Shown here piece by piece: positions 1-8,636 of a stretch of DNA of 64,000 nt. Where the stretch lies: positions 1,760,976-1,824,975 of the forward strand of contig CP051242.1 in the NCBI GenBank assembly GCA_017795005.1, in the 5' to 3' direction. This stretch comes from Balneolaceae bacterium. Its GTDB lineage: Bacteria; Bacteroidota; Rhodothermia; Balneolales; Balneolaceae. The position numbers and the translations under genes were made by a program. Every line of letters starts with the position of its first letter. The first letter of the stretch is position 1. Below the pieces are notes generated by a model. The model was not told the DNA's origin. It made no database searches and saw nothing but the letters and a program-made list of their open reading frames with translations.

Positions 1-1242
1 GTTAAGCTGAATATTTGAGACCTCCATTTGTGTCTCATTCCCTTGATAATCAGTTACTGTTACAGACCCTTGAATTTCATTAGGAACCATTCCATTTCCC
101 CAAAGAACATATACTGATTGATCCCCAATTGTAAATTTAACCTGTGTTTCGCTTATAGCTTCTACGGTATCGAAGTAATCAACTTTTGAAATTAAAGTTC
201 TAAGTGCATAGTAAGCTTCCCTTTTTTCTTCCTGCCAGTTTTCATAATCCAAAACCTCAATAAGGGCGGCTTCAAGAAAGTCCGGAGAGTCAGCATCCGC
301 ATAAATATGAGCATAGAAAATTTTATCGGCCCCGGCTTCAAATGCTTTAACATATTGTTTAATGATTTGTTCAGCAACTTCTCTCTGAGAGTAAGACTGT
401 TCTCCATTTTGAGCAATTTCAACCTCAGTAACCCAGAAATTTTCTATTCCAAAAGTTGAAATTAAATTAGCCCACTGATTCGCTCTTAAATCAGTTACCT
501 GAGGAGGAGGAGTAATTGCATGTGTATTTGAAATATGAAAATACTCTGTTCCACCTAAGTTAAATACCTGTTCCCAGTATGTATCACCTACTCCAGTTGA
601 TCCTCCGTGTAAAATAATGGCATTTTCATCAGCAGCAATAATTGCTTCGTAGGTCCACCGAAGTACATCAAAATAATCAGACTCATTTCCTTTAAAAAAA
701 TTAAGTCCTTCCCAATCTGCAGATTCAGGTTCATTTATTGTTTCCCAGTATTTAATAGGGAGTGTAAGTCCGGGCATGTCATCTGTTCCGTCTCCATCGT
801 ACCTTTCAACCATAGCAATTACCCAGCTTTTATAAGCGGTAGAGTCGTTAGGTTTATATCTGCTTTCGGGCAGGTCTTTTTCAAATCCTCCGGAAGCCTC
901 CCAGTTAGCTTGTTCTCTCCAGAATACCTGATCCCATTCAGCATAAGGCCAAATAGTTACTAACATATGAACATTAGCTTCCTGCGCTGAACGGACTAAA
1001 GAGTCTGTTTTATTCCAATTATAGGAGCCTTGATCGGGTTCCACAATTTCCCAAACAAAAGGTCCCGGATGGGGGCGGTCAAGTAAAACTCCTAGGTTTG
1101 TATACTCTGTAAAGTAGTTTGGATTATAGGAAGGGTCTCCAGGGCCCAAAAAGCCAAAATGAGTATCTGTTACATTTTGAGCAAATAATGGCTGAATGGT
1201 TAATGTGAGAAATAATGATGAAAGTACCCCTAAATTTTTCAT
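1..1242 (-). CDS. Secreted clan GH-A glycoside hydrolase, C-terminus cut by window edge
   Basis: The reading frame starts at the ATG whose complement lies at 1240-1242 and stays open to base 1, giving 414 residues without a stop, so the C-terminus lies outside the window. Residues 1-22 form a signal peptide ending in PLFAQ, so the enzyme is exported. The body looks like a TIM-barrel glycosidase. W166-E-T-I-N170-E171-P172 is the Asn-Glu-Pro acid/base motif of clan GH-A, and E273 in FWVTEVEI, about 100 residues later, is a fitting nucleophile. The family within the clan (GH39-, GH5- or GH10-like) cannot be settled by eye, nor can the substrate. It is divergent from the oxidoreductase gene starting at 1369, with 126 bp between them. 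Confidence 0.75.
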   Translation of the reverse strand, partial: MKNLGVLSSLFLTLTIQPLFAQNVTDTHFGFLGPGDPSYNPNYFTEYTNLGVLLDRPHPGPFVWEIVEPDQGSYNWNKTDSLVRSAQEANVHMLVTIWPYAEWDQVFWREQANWEASGGFEKDLPESRYKPNDSTAYKSWVIAMVERYDGDGTDDMPGLTLPIKYWETINEPESADWEGLNFFKGNESDYFDVLRWTYEAIIAADENAIILHGGSTGVGDTYWEQVFNLGGTEYFHISNTHAITPPPQVTDLRANQWANLISTFGIENFWVTEVEIAQNGEQSYSQREVAEQIIKQYVKAFEAGADKIFYAHIYADADSPDFLEAALIEVLDYENWQEEKREAYYALRTLISKVDYFDTVEAISETQVKFTIGDQSVYVLWGNGMVPNEIQGSVTVTDYQGNETQMEVSNIQLN

Positions 1243-1368
1243 AGCTAACACATTGGTTAATAAAGATTTCAAATATGGGTATTACTTATTAAAAGTAAAG
1301 TGAGAATTTTTTAAGTAATAATTATTACTTGTTAGGAATGCCTCATAATAGCTTGATGTTAAGTAAGC

Positions 1369-2871
1369 ATGACTATACATCAGGATTACGACGCTATTAT
1401 TATTGGTTCAGGAATGGGGGGCATGAGTGCCGCCGCTATGCTTGCAAAAGATGGTTTTAAAGTACTTATTCTTGAAGCAGCTTTACATCCTGGAGGTTGT
1501 AGTTCTTCCTATCCCAGAAAAGGGTATGTGTTTGAATCCGGTGCCACCACGTTAATAGGTTTTGATGAAAATCAGCCATTACGAAAATTAGAGGAAGAGA
1601 CAGGTATTAACATTCCAAGAGTAGAATTAAACCCATCGATGAAAGTCAGATTAGGAGATGAAGTGATAACCCGATATAAAGATCGGTTTGAATGGATTGA
1701 GGAAGCAGTACGGGTTTTTGGAAACCGAAAAGGACAAAAGAAATTCTGGAATCTGGCTTTTGATTTGTCTGATATAGTTTGGAAGGTGTCTTTAAAGAAT
1801 CCTGCTTTTCCACCTTTGAATATTCAGGATTGGCTGAAACTTGCAACCTCAAATGCTCCAAAAGATGTATGGGTATTAAAATATGCATTTAAATCAGTGC
1901 TGGATATAGCAAAGAAGTGTGGTTTGAATTCAGAAAAATTTCTTCGTTTTCTGGACGAACAGTTAATGATAACAGCTCAGGCAAAATCCGGAGAAACACC
2001 GTTTCTTTTTGGAGCTCCCGGACTCACATACACCAACTATTCAAACTTTTATGTTCCGGGTGGCTTAATTCAAATGATCAACACTATCAAAAATTATGTT
2101 GAGCAAAAAGGGGGAACATTACATACTAAAGAAGCAGCCATTGAGATCAAACAAATAGAAAATGGGTTTCTGGTTAAAACTAAAAAGGATAAGGTGTATA
2201 AATCTCCTATCGTGATTTCAAATATTCCAATATGGAATATGGAGGATTTGACCTTTGGAAAAATGAAGTCCTATTTTCAGAAAGAATCTACAGGTTTTGA
2301 AAAGGCGTGGGGAGCAATTACTATGGGAATTGCAACAACCGATACTTACTCCGATAACTTAGGAATCCATCACCAGATTCATCTGCATAAGAAGAAAGTG
2401 CCTTACACCAATTCTGAATCAATTTTTGTGTCAATGTCTCAAACAGGAGATACAGATCGTGCTCCGGAAGGGGAAAGAACATTGAATGTATCATGTCACG
2501 CCGATCCTGAAAGTTGGTTTGCAATGGGGGATGATTATGTATCCAATAAAGAAGAGGTACAACAGTTTATCATTACACAGTTAAAAGAAAAACTACCTGG
2601 TTTTTCTGAGAGTGAAATCAAGATAGCTGACACTGCGACTCCTGTAAGCTGGGAAAACTGGGTGTACCGTAAAAAAGGCAGGGTAGGAGGAATACCCCAA
2701 AGTATGGCACGGAGCTTGCTCGATTGGACCCCAAATAAAACTCCATTTAAAGGATTATACTTAGTAGGTGATACTACATATCCCGGACAAGGAATTCCCG
2801 GCGTAACTTTAAGTGGGATCAACGTATATTATCGCGTTTTAAAAAATCACCCTAAACCTGTTTTCGTTTGA
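1369..2871 (+). CDS. FAD-dependent oxidoreductase, phytoene desaturase/CrtI-like
   Basis: This 500-residue protein belongs to the phytoene dehydrogenase-related flavoprotein family (COG1233). The N-terminal Rossmann motif GSGMGG is at residues 13-18, followed by the second-strand acid in LILEA and the HPGGCSSSY segment typical of the family. A C-terminal FAD-contact motif, LYLVGDTTYPGQGIPG, lies near residues 465-480. Family members desaturate, isomerise or oxidise carotenoids and other polyenes, but no crtB or other carotenoid gene is nearby, so the substrate is unknown. The ATG at 1369 is the first in frame and leaves the dinucleotide-binding motif at the usual distance. The next gene overlaps its stop codon, suggesting cotranscription with the rhomboid genes. 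Confidence 0.8.
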   Translation: MTIHQDYDAIIIGSGMGGMSAAAMLAKDGFKVLILEAALHPGGCSSSYPRKGYVFESGATTLIGFDENQPLRKLEEETGINIPRVELNPSMKVRLGDEVITRYKDRFEWIEEAVRVFGNRKGQKKFWNLAFDLSDIVWKVSLKNPAFPPLNIQDWLKLATSNAPKDVWVLKYAFKSVLDIAKKCGLNSEKFLRFLDEQLMITAQAKSGETPFLFGAPGLTYTNYSNFYVPGGLIQMINTIKNYVEQKGGTLHTKEAAIEIKQIENGFLVKTKKDKVYKSPIVISNIPIWNMEDLTFGKMKSYFQKESTGFEKAWGAITMGIATTDTYSDNLGIHHQIHLHKKKVPYTNSESIFVSMSQTGDTDRAPEGERTLNVSCHADPESWFAMGDDYVSNKEEVQQFIITQLKEKLPGFSESEIKIADTATPVSWENWVYRKKGRVGGIPQSMARSLLDWTPNKTPFKGLYLVGDTTYPGQGIPGVTLSGINVYYRVLKNHPKPVFV

Positions 2872-3512
2872 ATCAATTTCAGCCAAATACCCGATTTTCT
2901 GTATTCCCACCTGCAATTAAATATTTGCTTATCTGGAACGGTATCATCTTTCTGATTACCAAAAGTATGTTTACTGGTGGGTGGACTCCTATTGGGGAAA
3001 TAGTAGCTCAGTACTTTGCACTTTGGTCTTTAGACGGTGGAGGGAGCTTGCCATCATTTATGCCTTGGCAATTAGTTACTTATATGTTTCTTCATGCGGA
3101 TTTAAGTCACATTTTTTTCAATTTATTTGCTCTTTGGATTTTTGGTCAGGCAATTGAAAATCTATGGGGAACCAGGCGATTTATAATTTATTATTTCCTT
3201 ACCGGGATTGGAGCAGCCATAATTCATATGCTAGTTGGAGGATATTTTACATACACTATTGGCGCTTCCGGTGCTGTATTTGGAATCCTACTTGCATTTG
3301 GAATGATGTTTCCAAATCAATACATCATTTTATTATTTCCGCCGATTCCCATTAAAGCCAAATATTTTGTGGGAATTTATGGTGCTTTTGAACTGTTTTC
3401 AGGATTGTCCAGAGCGGACAGTGGCGTAGCTCACTTTGCACACTTAGGTGGTTTGGTTGTTGGTTTTACTTTGATCAAACTATGGAAAATAAAAAAGCCT
3501 TATGGTAACTAG
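2868..3512 (+). CDS. Rhomboid family intramembrane serine protease (first of a pair)
   Basis: This 214-residue polytopic membrane protein has the rhomboid hallmarks. HADLSHIFFNLFALW is the conserved His/Asn helix near residues 76-90. The serine motif G-A-S134-G lies in a membrane helix, and H192 in AHLGG completes the Ser-His dyad. The predicted role is cleavage of membrane proteins within the bilayer; substrates are unknown. The start is a TTG at 2868 that overlaps the TGA of the preceding gene, so translational coupling is likely. A second rhomboid begins 8 bases downstream. The length is that of a minimal six-helix rhomboid core. Confidence 0.88.
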   Translation: MNQFQPNTRFSVFPPAIKYLLIWNGIIFLITKSMFTGGWTPIGEIVAQYFALWSLDGGGSLPSFMPWQLVTYMFLHADLSHIFFNLFALWIFGQAIENLWGTRRFIIYYFLTGIGAAIIHMLVGGYFTYTIGASGAVFGILLAFGMMFPNQYIILLFPPIPIKAKYFVGIYGAFELFSGLSRADSGVAHFAHLGGLVVGFTLIKLWKIKKPYGN

Positions 3513-3520
3513 TTAAGAAA

Positions 3521-4387
3521 ATGGCTAATAATTCATTTGGATATTCAGTAAAAAGAGGTTTCGCAGGAATGCCTGATGCCCTACGTGCTATCATTGCACT
3601 AAATGCCATTGTGTTTGTAGGTCAGTTTATTTTTTATGCTTTCTTTGGGGTTGATCTTTCAAATTATCTGGGATTAAATACAAATATCATAGTCACTATT
3701 ACCCAACCATGGAGAATTGTGACATATATGTTTCTCCATTCAATGGGGAACTTGTTCCACTTTATCTTCAATATGCTTTGGTTATGGTGGATGGGAAGAC
3801 CTGTTGAAGAACGCTTAGGACCCAGAAGTTTTCTAACAGTCTACTTTGGTGCAGGACTAACTGGGGCACTTATTGATGTTTTATTAAGTCTTACCGCTCA
3901 AACAACATTAGTAATTGGCGCATCTGGGGCAGTGTTTGGTGTTATGGTTGCTTTCGCAATGCTTTTTCCAAGAACTCCGATTATGCTATTTCTTCTTCCA
4001 CCAATTGAGGCACGCTATGTAGTTGGGGGGCTCATTGCTTTAGATATTATTTTCCTGAATAGTGGCGGTCAGGTTGCTCGGTTAGTTCATTTAGGTGGGG
4101 CTCTTGGTGGTTTTCTGTTGATGAGAGCTCATAAGAATGGATTCGATTTAAGTTTGATACCCAGGTACCTCGAATTCATGTTCAGAAAATTAAAGCCTTC
4201 CCCTTCCTCAAAACCAGGGAAAAATAGAAAGAATAAGAATATGAGGATTGTAAGTGATGCAGATGTAATAGAAGAGGTTGAGCAAAGTGAGTTGGATGAG
4301 ATTTTAGAGAAAATTTCAAAGAAGGGATACGACGCTCTCTCAAAAGAAGAGAAAAGAAAATTATTTGAATTAAGTAAAAAAGATTAG
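3521..4387 (+). CDS. Rhomboid family protease with C-terminal DUF6576-like tail
   Basis: This 288-residue protein contains the rhomboid core, with the catalytic serine S136 in IGASGAVFG, H190 in VHLGG and the helix HSMGNLFHFIFN. Unlike its upstream neighbour it has a cytosolic tail of about 80 residues. The tail begins with a basic low-complexity stretch (SSKPGKNRKNKN) and ends in an acidic/basic helical segment, EILEKISKKGYDALSKEEK, matching the short DUF6576 module often attached to Bacteroidota rhomboids. It lies between the first rhomboid (8-bp gap) and ispG (5-bp gap). The tail may dock a partner or substrate, but this is inference. Confidence 0.88.
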   Translation: MANNSFGYSVKRGFAGMPDALRAIIALNAIVFVGQFIFYAFFGVDLSNYLGLNTNIIVTITQPWRIVTYMFLHSMGNLFHFIFNMLWLWWMGRPVEERLGPRSFLTVYFGAGLTGALIDVLLSLTAQTTLVIGASGAVFGVMVAFAMLFPRTPIMLFLLPPIEARYVVGGLIALDIIFLNSGGQVARLVHLGGALGGFLLMRAHKNGFDLSLIPRYLEFMFRKLKPSPSSKPGKNRKNKNMRIVSDADVIEEVEQSELDEILEKISKKGYDALSKEEKRKLFELSKKD

Positions 4388-4392
4388 GGTAA

Positions 4393-5613
4393 ATGGCAGC
4401 AATCAAAAGAAGAGATTCAATTCAGGTCATGGTTGGAGGTGTACCTGTTGGAGGAAAAGCTCCAATAGTGGTACAGTCTATGACTAATACCGATACCGCT
4501 GATATTGATGAAACAGTAGATCAGATCGATCATCTTCATCTGGCGGGATCTGAAATAGTTCGTATTACCGTAAATAATGACCTTGCGGCAAAAGCGGTTC
4601 CTCATATCAAAGAGAAGCTATTGAATCGCGGAGTAAATGTGCCCATCGTGGGCGACTTCCATTATAATGGCCATGTTTTGCTAACAAAGTATCCGGATAT
4701 GGCAGAATCGCTGGCTAAATTTAGAATTAATCCGGGCAATACAGGTACAAAAACAAGAGATAAGAATTTTACTACGATTGTTGAGCAGGCAATAAAATAT
4801 GATAAACCTGTTCGAATTGGGGTTAATTGGGGGTCATTAGATCAGCAATTATTGGCTGAAAAAATGGATGCAAACAATAAACTTTCAGAACCTAAATCTG
4901 CAAAAGAAGTGATGTTCGACACGATGGTGGAAAGTGCGAAACGTTCTTCTGAATTAGCAGAAGATGTAGGACTTGCTTCCAATAAAATTATTATCAGTTG
5001 TAAGATGTCCGGAGTACAAGATGTAATTGAAGTATACACCCGAATAGCAGACGTAGTATCGTATCCTTTGCATGTTGGGTTAACAGAAGCAGGTATGGGA
5101 ATGAAAGGAATGGTCGCGAGTTCAGCTGCGCTTTCAGTAATTTTACAAAGAGGAATTGGAGATACGATTAGGGTTTCACTTACTCCTCAGCCGGGTGCAG
5201 ATCGGGCATTAGAAGTACAGGTTGCTCAGCAGGTACTACAATCACTTGGTATAAGAAGTTTTCTTCCTCAGGTGACATCCTGTCCAGGCTGTGGTCGAAC
5301 CAAGAGTACTTATTTTCAAGAGTTAGCTGAAGAAATACAGGATTATATTGCTGAATCTATGCCGGTTTGGAAAGAAGTGTATCCCGGTGTCGAAGAAATG
5401 GATGTTGCTGTGATGGGTTGTGTTGTTAATGGCCCGGGAGAGTCGAGAGCTGCAAATATTGGAATTTCATTACCCGGGACATTTGAAGAGCCCAAAGCTC
5501 CTGTATATATAGATGGAGAACATTCTACTACCTTAAAAGGGGATGGGATCGGTAAAGAATTTCGTCAAATTCTTGATCGATATGTAGTTGATAATTACAG
5601 TAAAGAGAATTAA
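4393..5613 (+). CDS. ispG: 4-hydroxy-3-methylbut-2-enyl-diphosphate synthase (IspG/GcpE)
   Basis: IspG converts 2-C-methyl-D-erythritol 2,4-cyclodiphosphate to HMBPP in the MEP isoprenoid pathway, using a [4Fe-4S] cluster. The 406-residue sequence shows the N-terminal TIM-barrel start [14 protein letters not shown]. The cluster-binding cysteines are in TSCPGCGRT and [11 protein letters not shown], both in the C-terminal domain. The length fits the short bacterial form. It is 5 bp downstream of the second rhomboid and is probably the last gene of the operon beginning at 1369. The link to a CrtI-like flavoprotein in the same operon is consistent with isoprenoid metabolism. No clear terminator follows. 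Confidence 0.96.
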   Translation: MAAIKRRDSIQVMVGGVPVGGKAPIVVQSMTNTDTADIDETVDQIDHLHLAGSEIVRITVNNDLAAKAVPHIKEKLLNRGVNVPIVGDFHYNGHVLLTKYPDMAESLAKFRINPGNTGTKTRDKNFTTIVEQAIKYDKPVRIGVNWGSLDQQLLAEKMDANNKLSEPKSAKEVMFDTMVESAKRSSELAEDVGLASNKIIISCKMSGVQDVIEVYTRIADVVSYPLHVGLTEAGMGMKGMVASSAALSVILQRGIGDTIRVSLTPQPGADRALEVQVAQQVLQSLGIRSFLPQVTSCPGCGRTKSTYFQELAEEIQDYIAESMPVWKEVYPGVEEMDVAVMGCVVNGPGESRAANIGISLPGTFEEPKAPVYIDGEHSTTLKGDGIGKEFRQILDRYVVDNYSKEN

Positions 5614-5682
5614 AAATCCTTTCTTCCATATTTAAAGCGTACGAAATACACTTGTGCGCAAAATTTGCCTTTCTTACATAAA

Positions 5683-5700
5683 AATGTAACCCCTTACATT
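5683..5700. promoter_or_regulatory. Upstream LacI-type operator-like inverted repeat
   Basis: The sequence AATGTAA-CCCC-TTACATT is an inverted repeat whose 7-bp arms share the ATGTAA/TTACAT half-sites of the perfect palindrome at 5871-5886, with a 4-nt centre. The two sites are 187 bp apart centre to centre, close to 18 helical turns. It is probably an auxiliary site for the LacI-family regulator encoded at 16525. Confidence 0.55.
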
Positions 5701-5716
5701 TTGAATTGGGTTGATT

Positions 5717-5732
5717 TAATAGATATCTATTA
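5717..5732. promoter_or_regulatory. 16-bp perfect AT-rich palindrome
   Basis: TAATAGATATCTATTA reads the same on both strands. It lies between the two LacI-type sites in the 313-bp gap ahead of the starch locus. It could bind another dimeric regulator, but AT-rich palindromes also arise by chance in AT-rich DNA. Confidence 0.25.
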
Positions 5733-5862
5733 TAGGGCTTATGATGCTAAACGCGTATATATAAAATTATTAATACAATATTAATAAATAGAAAAGCTTA
5801 AAATACTGTTTATTAAACATTAATATTCTATAAAAAAAAATCTTAGAAAAGCCCTTTTTTGG

Positions 5863-5891
5863 TTGAAAAAATGTAAGCGCTTACATATCAT
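5863..5891 (+). promoter_or_regulatory. Candidate promoter of the starch/maltodextrin operon
   Basis: TTGAAA at 5863-5868 and TATCAT at 5886-5891 are separated by exactly 17 bases and lie 35 bp upstream of the first start codon. The perfect LacI-type palindrome fills the spacer, so a bound repressor would block polymerase. Promoters in this phylum may follow a different consensus, so the -35/-10 reading is tentative. Confidence 0.45.
5871..5886. promoter_or_regulatory. LacI/CcpA-type operator, perfect palindrome
   Basis: ATGTAAGCGCTTACAT is a perfect 16-bp palindrome with the central CG and TGTAA/TTACA arms typical of LacI-family operators and cre sites. It sits 40 bp before the TonB receptor gene, inside the candidate promoter spacer. 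The locus encodes its own LacI-family protein at 16525-17514, the obvious candidate ligand-responsive binder. Confidence 0.75.
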
Positions 5892-5926
5892 ATTCATGTT
5901 ATAAAACACGAGTCACTAAAAGCGCT

Positions 5927-8614
5927 ATGAAATTTAAATTACTCTTCTCAGTTCTCACTTTAAGTTTAATATCAATTTCGGTTCAGGCACAATACGGTAA
6001 AATTAGAGGAGTGATTACTGACTCTGAAAACGGCGAAACGATTATAGGTGCTAGTGTTTTAATTGAAGGAACTACCAAAGGTGCAGCAACTAATATTGAT
6101 GGAGAGTATATCATCTTAGCCGTTTCTCCCGGGACTGTTTCACTTAGAGTTTCTTATATAGGTTACAACACTACTGTAATTGAAGATGTTAGAATAAATA
6201 TCGATTTAACCACTGAAATAAATATCCAGCTTTCCCCTGAAACAGTAGAAGGCGAGGAAGTGGTAGTTGTAGCGCAAAGGGAATTGGTAAGAAAAGATGT
6301 TACAGCTAGTCTTTCATCTGTTGGAGCAGAAGAAATTGAAGCTATTCCCGTAGAAAATTTTAGTGAAGTAGTTGAATTGCAAGCAGGTGTTGTAGACGGT
6401 CATTTTAGAGGTGGTAGAACTGGAGAAGTAGGATACTGGGTTGATGGAGTACCTGTCACCGACTCATTTGATGGTAGTTTATCTGCCGGGGTTGAGAATG
6501 CTAGTGTTCAGGAAGTTCAGGTCGTTACAGGTGCATTTAATGCAGAATATGGTCAGGCAATGAGCGGTATTGTTAACATTGTAACTAAAGATGGAGGGGA
6601 TGAATTTTCGGGAAGCTTCCATACTTTTGTTGGCGATTATGCCTCAACCCGTGATAATCTTTTCTTAAATATTGATGATGTTAACCCAGTAGCGGTACGT
6701 AACCTTGAAGCTAGTTTAGGTGGTCCAATCGTTAAAGAAAAGCTCTCCTTTTTTGGATCAGTTAGATATTTTAATAATGATGGCTGGTTATATGGAAGAC
6801 AAATATTTCGTGCAGAGGATGTTGGAATAAACAGCCTTAACCAAATTGCTTTGCTGGATACATCAGGAACTGGTAGTGGAGACATTGTTCAGATGAATCC
6901 TTATGAGAAAATTAATGGCCAACTTAAGCTAACCTGGAATGTTGCAAAAGGTCTTAAGATCGCTGTAAATGGTATTTATGGAATCGATGAATCAAGATCT
7001 GGATATGATCATTCAAATAAATTTTTACCGGATTACGGAAGAGATCAATTTTCCACAAACAGAAGTTTTTATGTAAAGGCCACTCATCTTTTATCTAATA
7101 CCACTTTTTATGATTTAAGCCTGTCTAATAACTACAAAAAATTCGAATCTTATGCATTTGAAGACCCTTTTGATTCAAGATACTTGCCAAATGATTATGC
7201 GGGATTCAGGGCATCAAATGTAACTTCAGGTTTTCGTGTAGGCGGTACCGATAATGGCAGATATGAAAGGGAAACTGATACCTATATTGCAAAGTTTGAT
7301 TTAACAAGTCAGGTTGATAATCAAAATCAGGTGAAGTTTGGCGTTGAATATAGAAAGCACAATCTAAAACAAAATGATTTTACATCTATTGTTGCTAATG
7401 AAACCAGTGGAGTTATTGGTCTTTTTGATAATGGATCTTATAATGTAGAACCGATTGAATTTTCAGCTTATTTACAGGATAAAATTGAAGTTGGGAGTCT
7501 GATTATTAATGCAGGTGTACGGTTTGATTATTTCGATGCCAAATTCAGAGTATTTACAGATCCAACAGATCCAAATGTAGTATTTCCCGAACGCCAACCT
7601 GATGATTTAAGCCTTGTGTATAAAGATTCAGATGCTACCTATAAAGTCAGTCCCCGGTTAGGTATTGCATTTCCTGTTAATGAAGGCGGGGTTGTTCATT
7701 TTTCATATGGACACTTTTTCCAGATACCAAATTTTTCAATTCTTTATTCAAATCCTTACTTCAGACTTAATAGTGGTGGATCCGGGCTTATTGGTTTATT
7801 GGGAAATGCTAATCTGGAACCTCAGAAAACTGTAAATGGTGAACTTGGGTATAAGCAAGAACTAGGCTCCAGTTCAGCAATTGAAATTACAGCGTTCTTC
7901 CGGGATATCAGAAACCTGGCTGGTACTGCAACTGATGCAATTCAAATTGAAGGTACCTCTGCCCGATACGGTATTATAACAAACTCAGATTTCGGTTTTA
8001 TTAAAGGGGTAGTACTTGCTTTCGACCAAAGCTTTGGAAGAAGTATATTTTTAACTGCAGATTACACTTTTCAGGTTGCTAAAGGAAACTCATCTGATCC
8101 AAGTCAGGCTTACAATGCTGCAGCTGCCACGGGAGTAATTGAAAAAATTATAATTCCTCTGGATTGGGATCAATTACATACTCTAAATATTACAGGTTCA
8201 TACAGAACGGATAATGGATGGGGTGCCGCGGCAATCTTTACAACGGGATCCGGATTCCCTTATACCAGAGATTATGCAAGTGAGATTACTGGTGCAGTAC
8301 CACCAAGTGAAATCGATCTAAATAGTCAGACCCGACCTTTTATATATAATCTTGATGTAAGTGTTACAAAAGATATTGAGCTGTCTGGTAAACAAAGTAT
8401 TCAATTATATGCCAGAGCAGATAATGTGTTAGATAGAGGAAATGAACGTGGAATTTTCGGAGAAACAGGTAGAGCCACTTATTCTTTATATCAAACTCAG
8501 GTTGATGTAAGAAATTTCTTTGGAGATCCTTTCTTCCTAAATCAAAACTATACCCGACCAGATTTTTATAATGAGCCAAGAAGGGTAGTATTTGGCTTCA
8601 GATATAGATTTTAA
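5927..8614 (+). CDS. TonB-dependent receptor, first gene of starch/maltodextrin locus
   Basis: This 895-residue outer-membrane receptor has a signal peptide (residues 1-21, ending SVQA). A carboxypeptidase-regulatory-like beta domain follows at about 23-107 (IRGVITDSENGETIIGASV). The plug domain, about 120-235, includes the conserved segment SVQEVQVVTGAFNAEYGQ, and a long beta-barrel ends in the aromatic terminus VFGFRYRF. Such receptors import large substrates using TonB energy. The genes that follow point to maltodextrins as the cargo. It resembles SusC in domain plan but has no SusD partner next to it. It is transcribed from the operator-controlled promoter at 5863-5891, and the next gene starts 22 bp after its stop. 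Confidence 0.85.
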   Translation: MKFKLLFSVLTLSLISISVQAQYGKIRGVITDSENGETIIGASVLIEGTTKGAATNIDGEYIILAVSPGTVSLRVSYIGYNTTVIEDVRINIDLTTEINIQLSPETVEGEEVVVVAQRELVRKDVTASLSSVGAEEIEAIPVENFSEVVELQAGVVDGHFRGGRTGEVGYWVDGVPVTDSFDGSLSAGVENASVQEVQVVTGAFNAEYGQAMSGIVNIVTKDGGDEFSGSFHTFVGDYASTRDNLFLNIDDVNPVAVRNLEASLGGPIVKEKLSFFGSVRYFNNDGWLYGRQIFRAEDVGINSLNQIALLDTSGTGSGDIVQMNPYEKINGQLKLTWNVAKGLKIAVNGIYGIDESRSGYDHSNKFLPDYGRDQFSTNRSFYVKATHLLSNTTFYDLSLSNNYKKFESYAFEDPFDSRYLPNDYAGFRASNVTSGFRVGGTDNGRYERETDTYIAKFDLTSQVDNQNQVKFGVEYRKHNLKQNDFTSIVANETSGVIGLFDNGSYNVEPIEFSAYLQDKIEVGSLIINAGVRFDYFDAKFRVFTDPTDPNVVFPERQPDDLSLVYKDSDATYKVSPRLGIAFPVNEGGVVHFSYGHFFQIPNFSILYSNPYFRLNSGGSGLIGLLGNANLEPQKTVNGELGYKQELGSSSAIEITAFFRDIRNLAGTATDAIQIEGTSARYGIITNSDFGFIKGVVLAFDQSFGRSIFLTADYTFQVAKGNSSDPSQAYNAAAATGVIEKIIIPLDWDQLHTLNITGSYRTDNGWGAAAIFTTGSGFPYTRDYASEITGAVPPSEIDLNSQTRPFIYNLDVSVTKDIELSGKQSIQLYARADNVLDRGNERGIFGETGRATYSLYQTQVDVRNFFGDPFFLNQNYTRPDFYNEPRRVVFGFRYRF

Positions 8615-8636
8615 TAAATATTTTAAGAAACATAAG

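Noticed and set aside
5927-8614. Canonical SusC/SusD pair
   Set aside because: The receptor has the SusC-like N-terminal domain, but the following gene is far longer than SusD and shows a fibronectin-like and T9SS plan rather than the TPR-based SusD fold.
8592-8636. Upstream start for the 1210-residue secreted protein
   Set aside because: It lies inside the receptor coding region and would put 15 charged residues ahead of a clear signal peptide.
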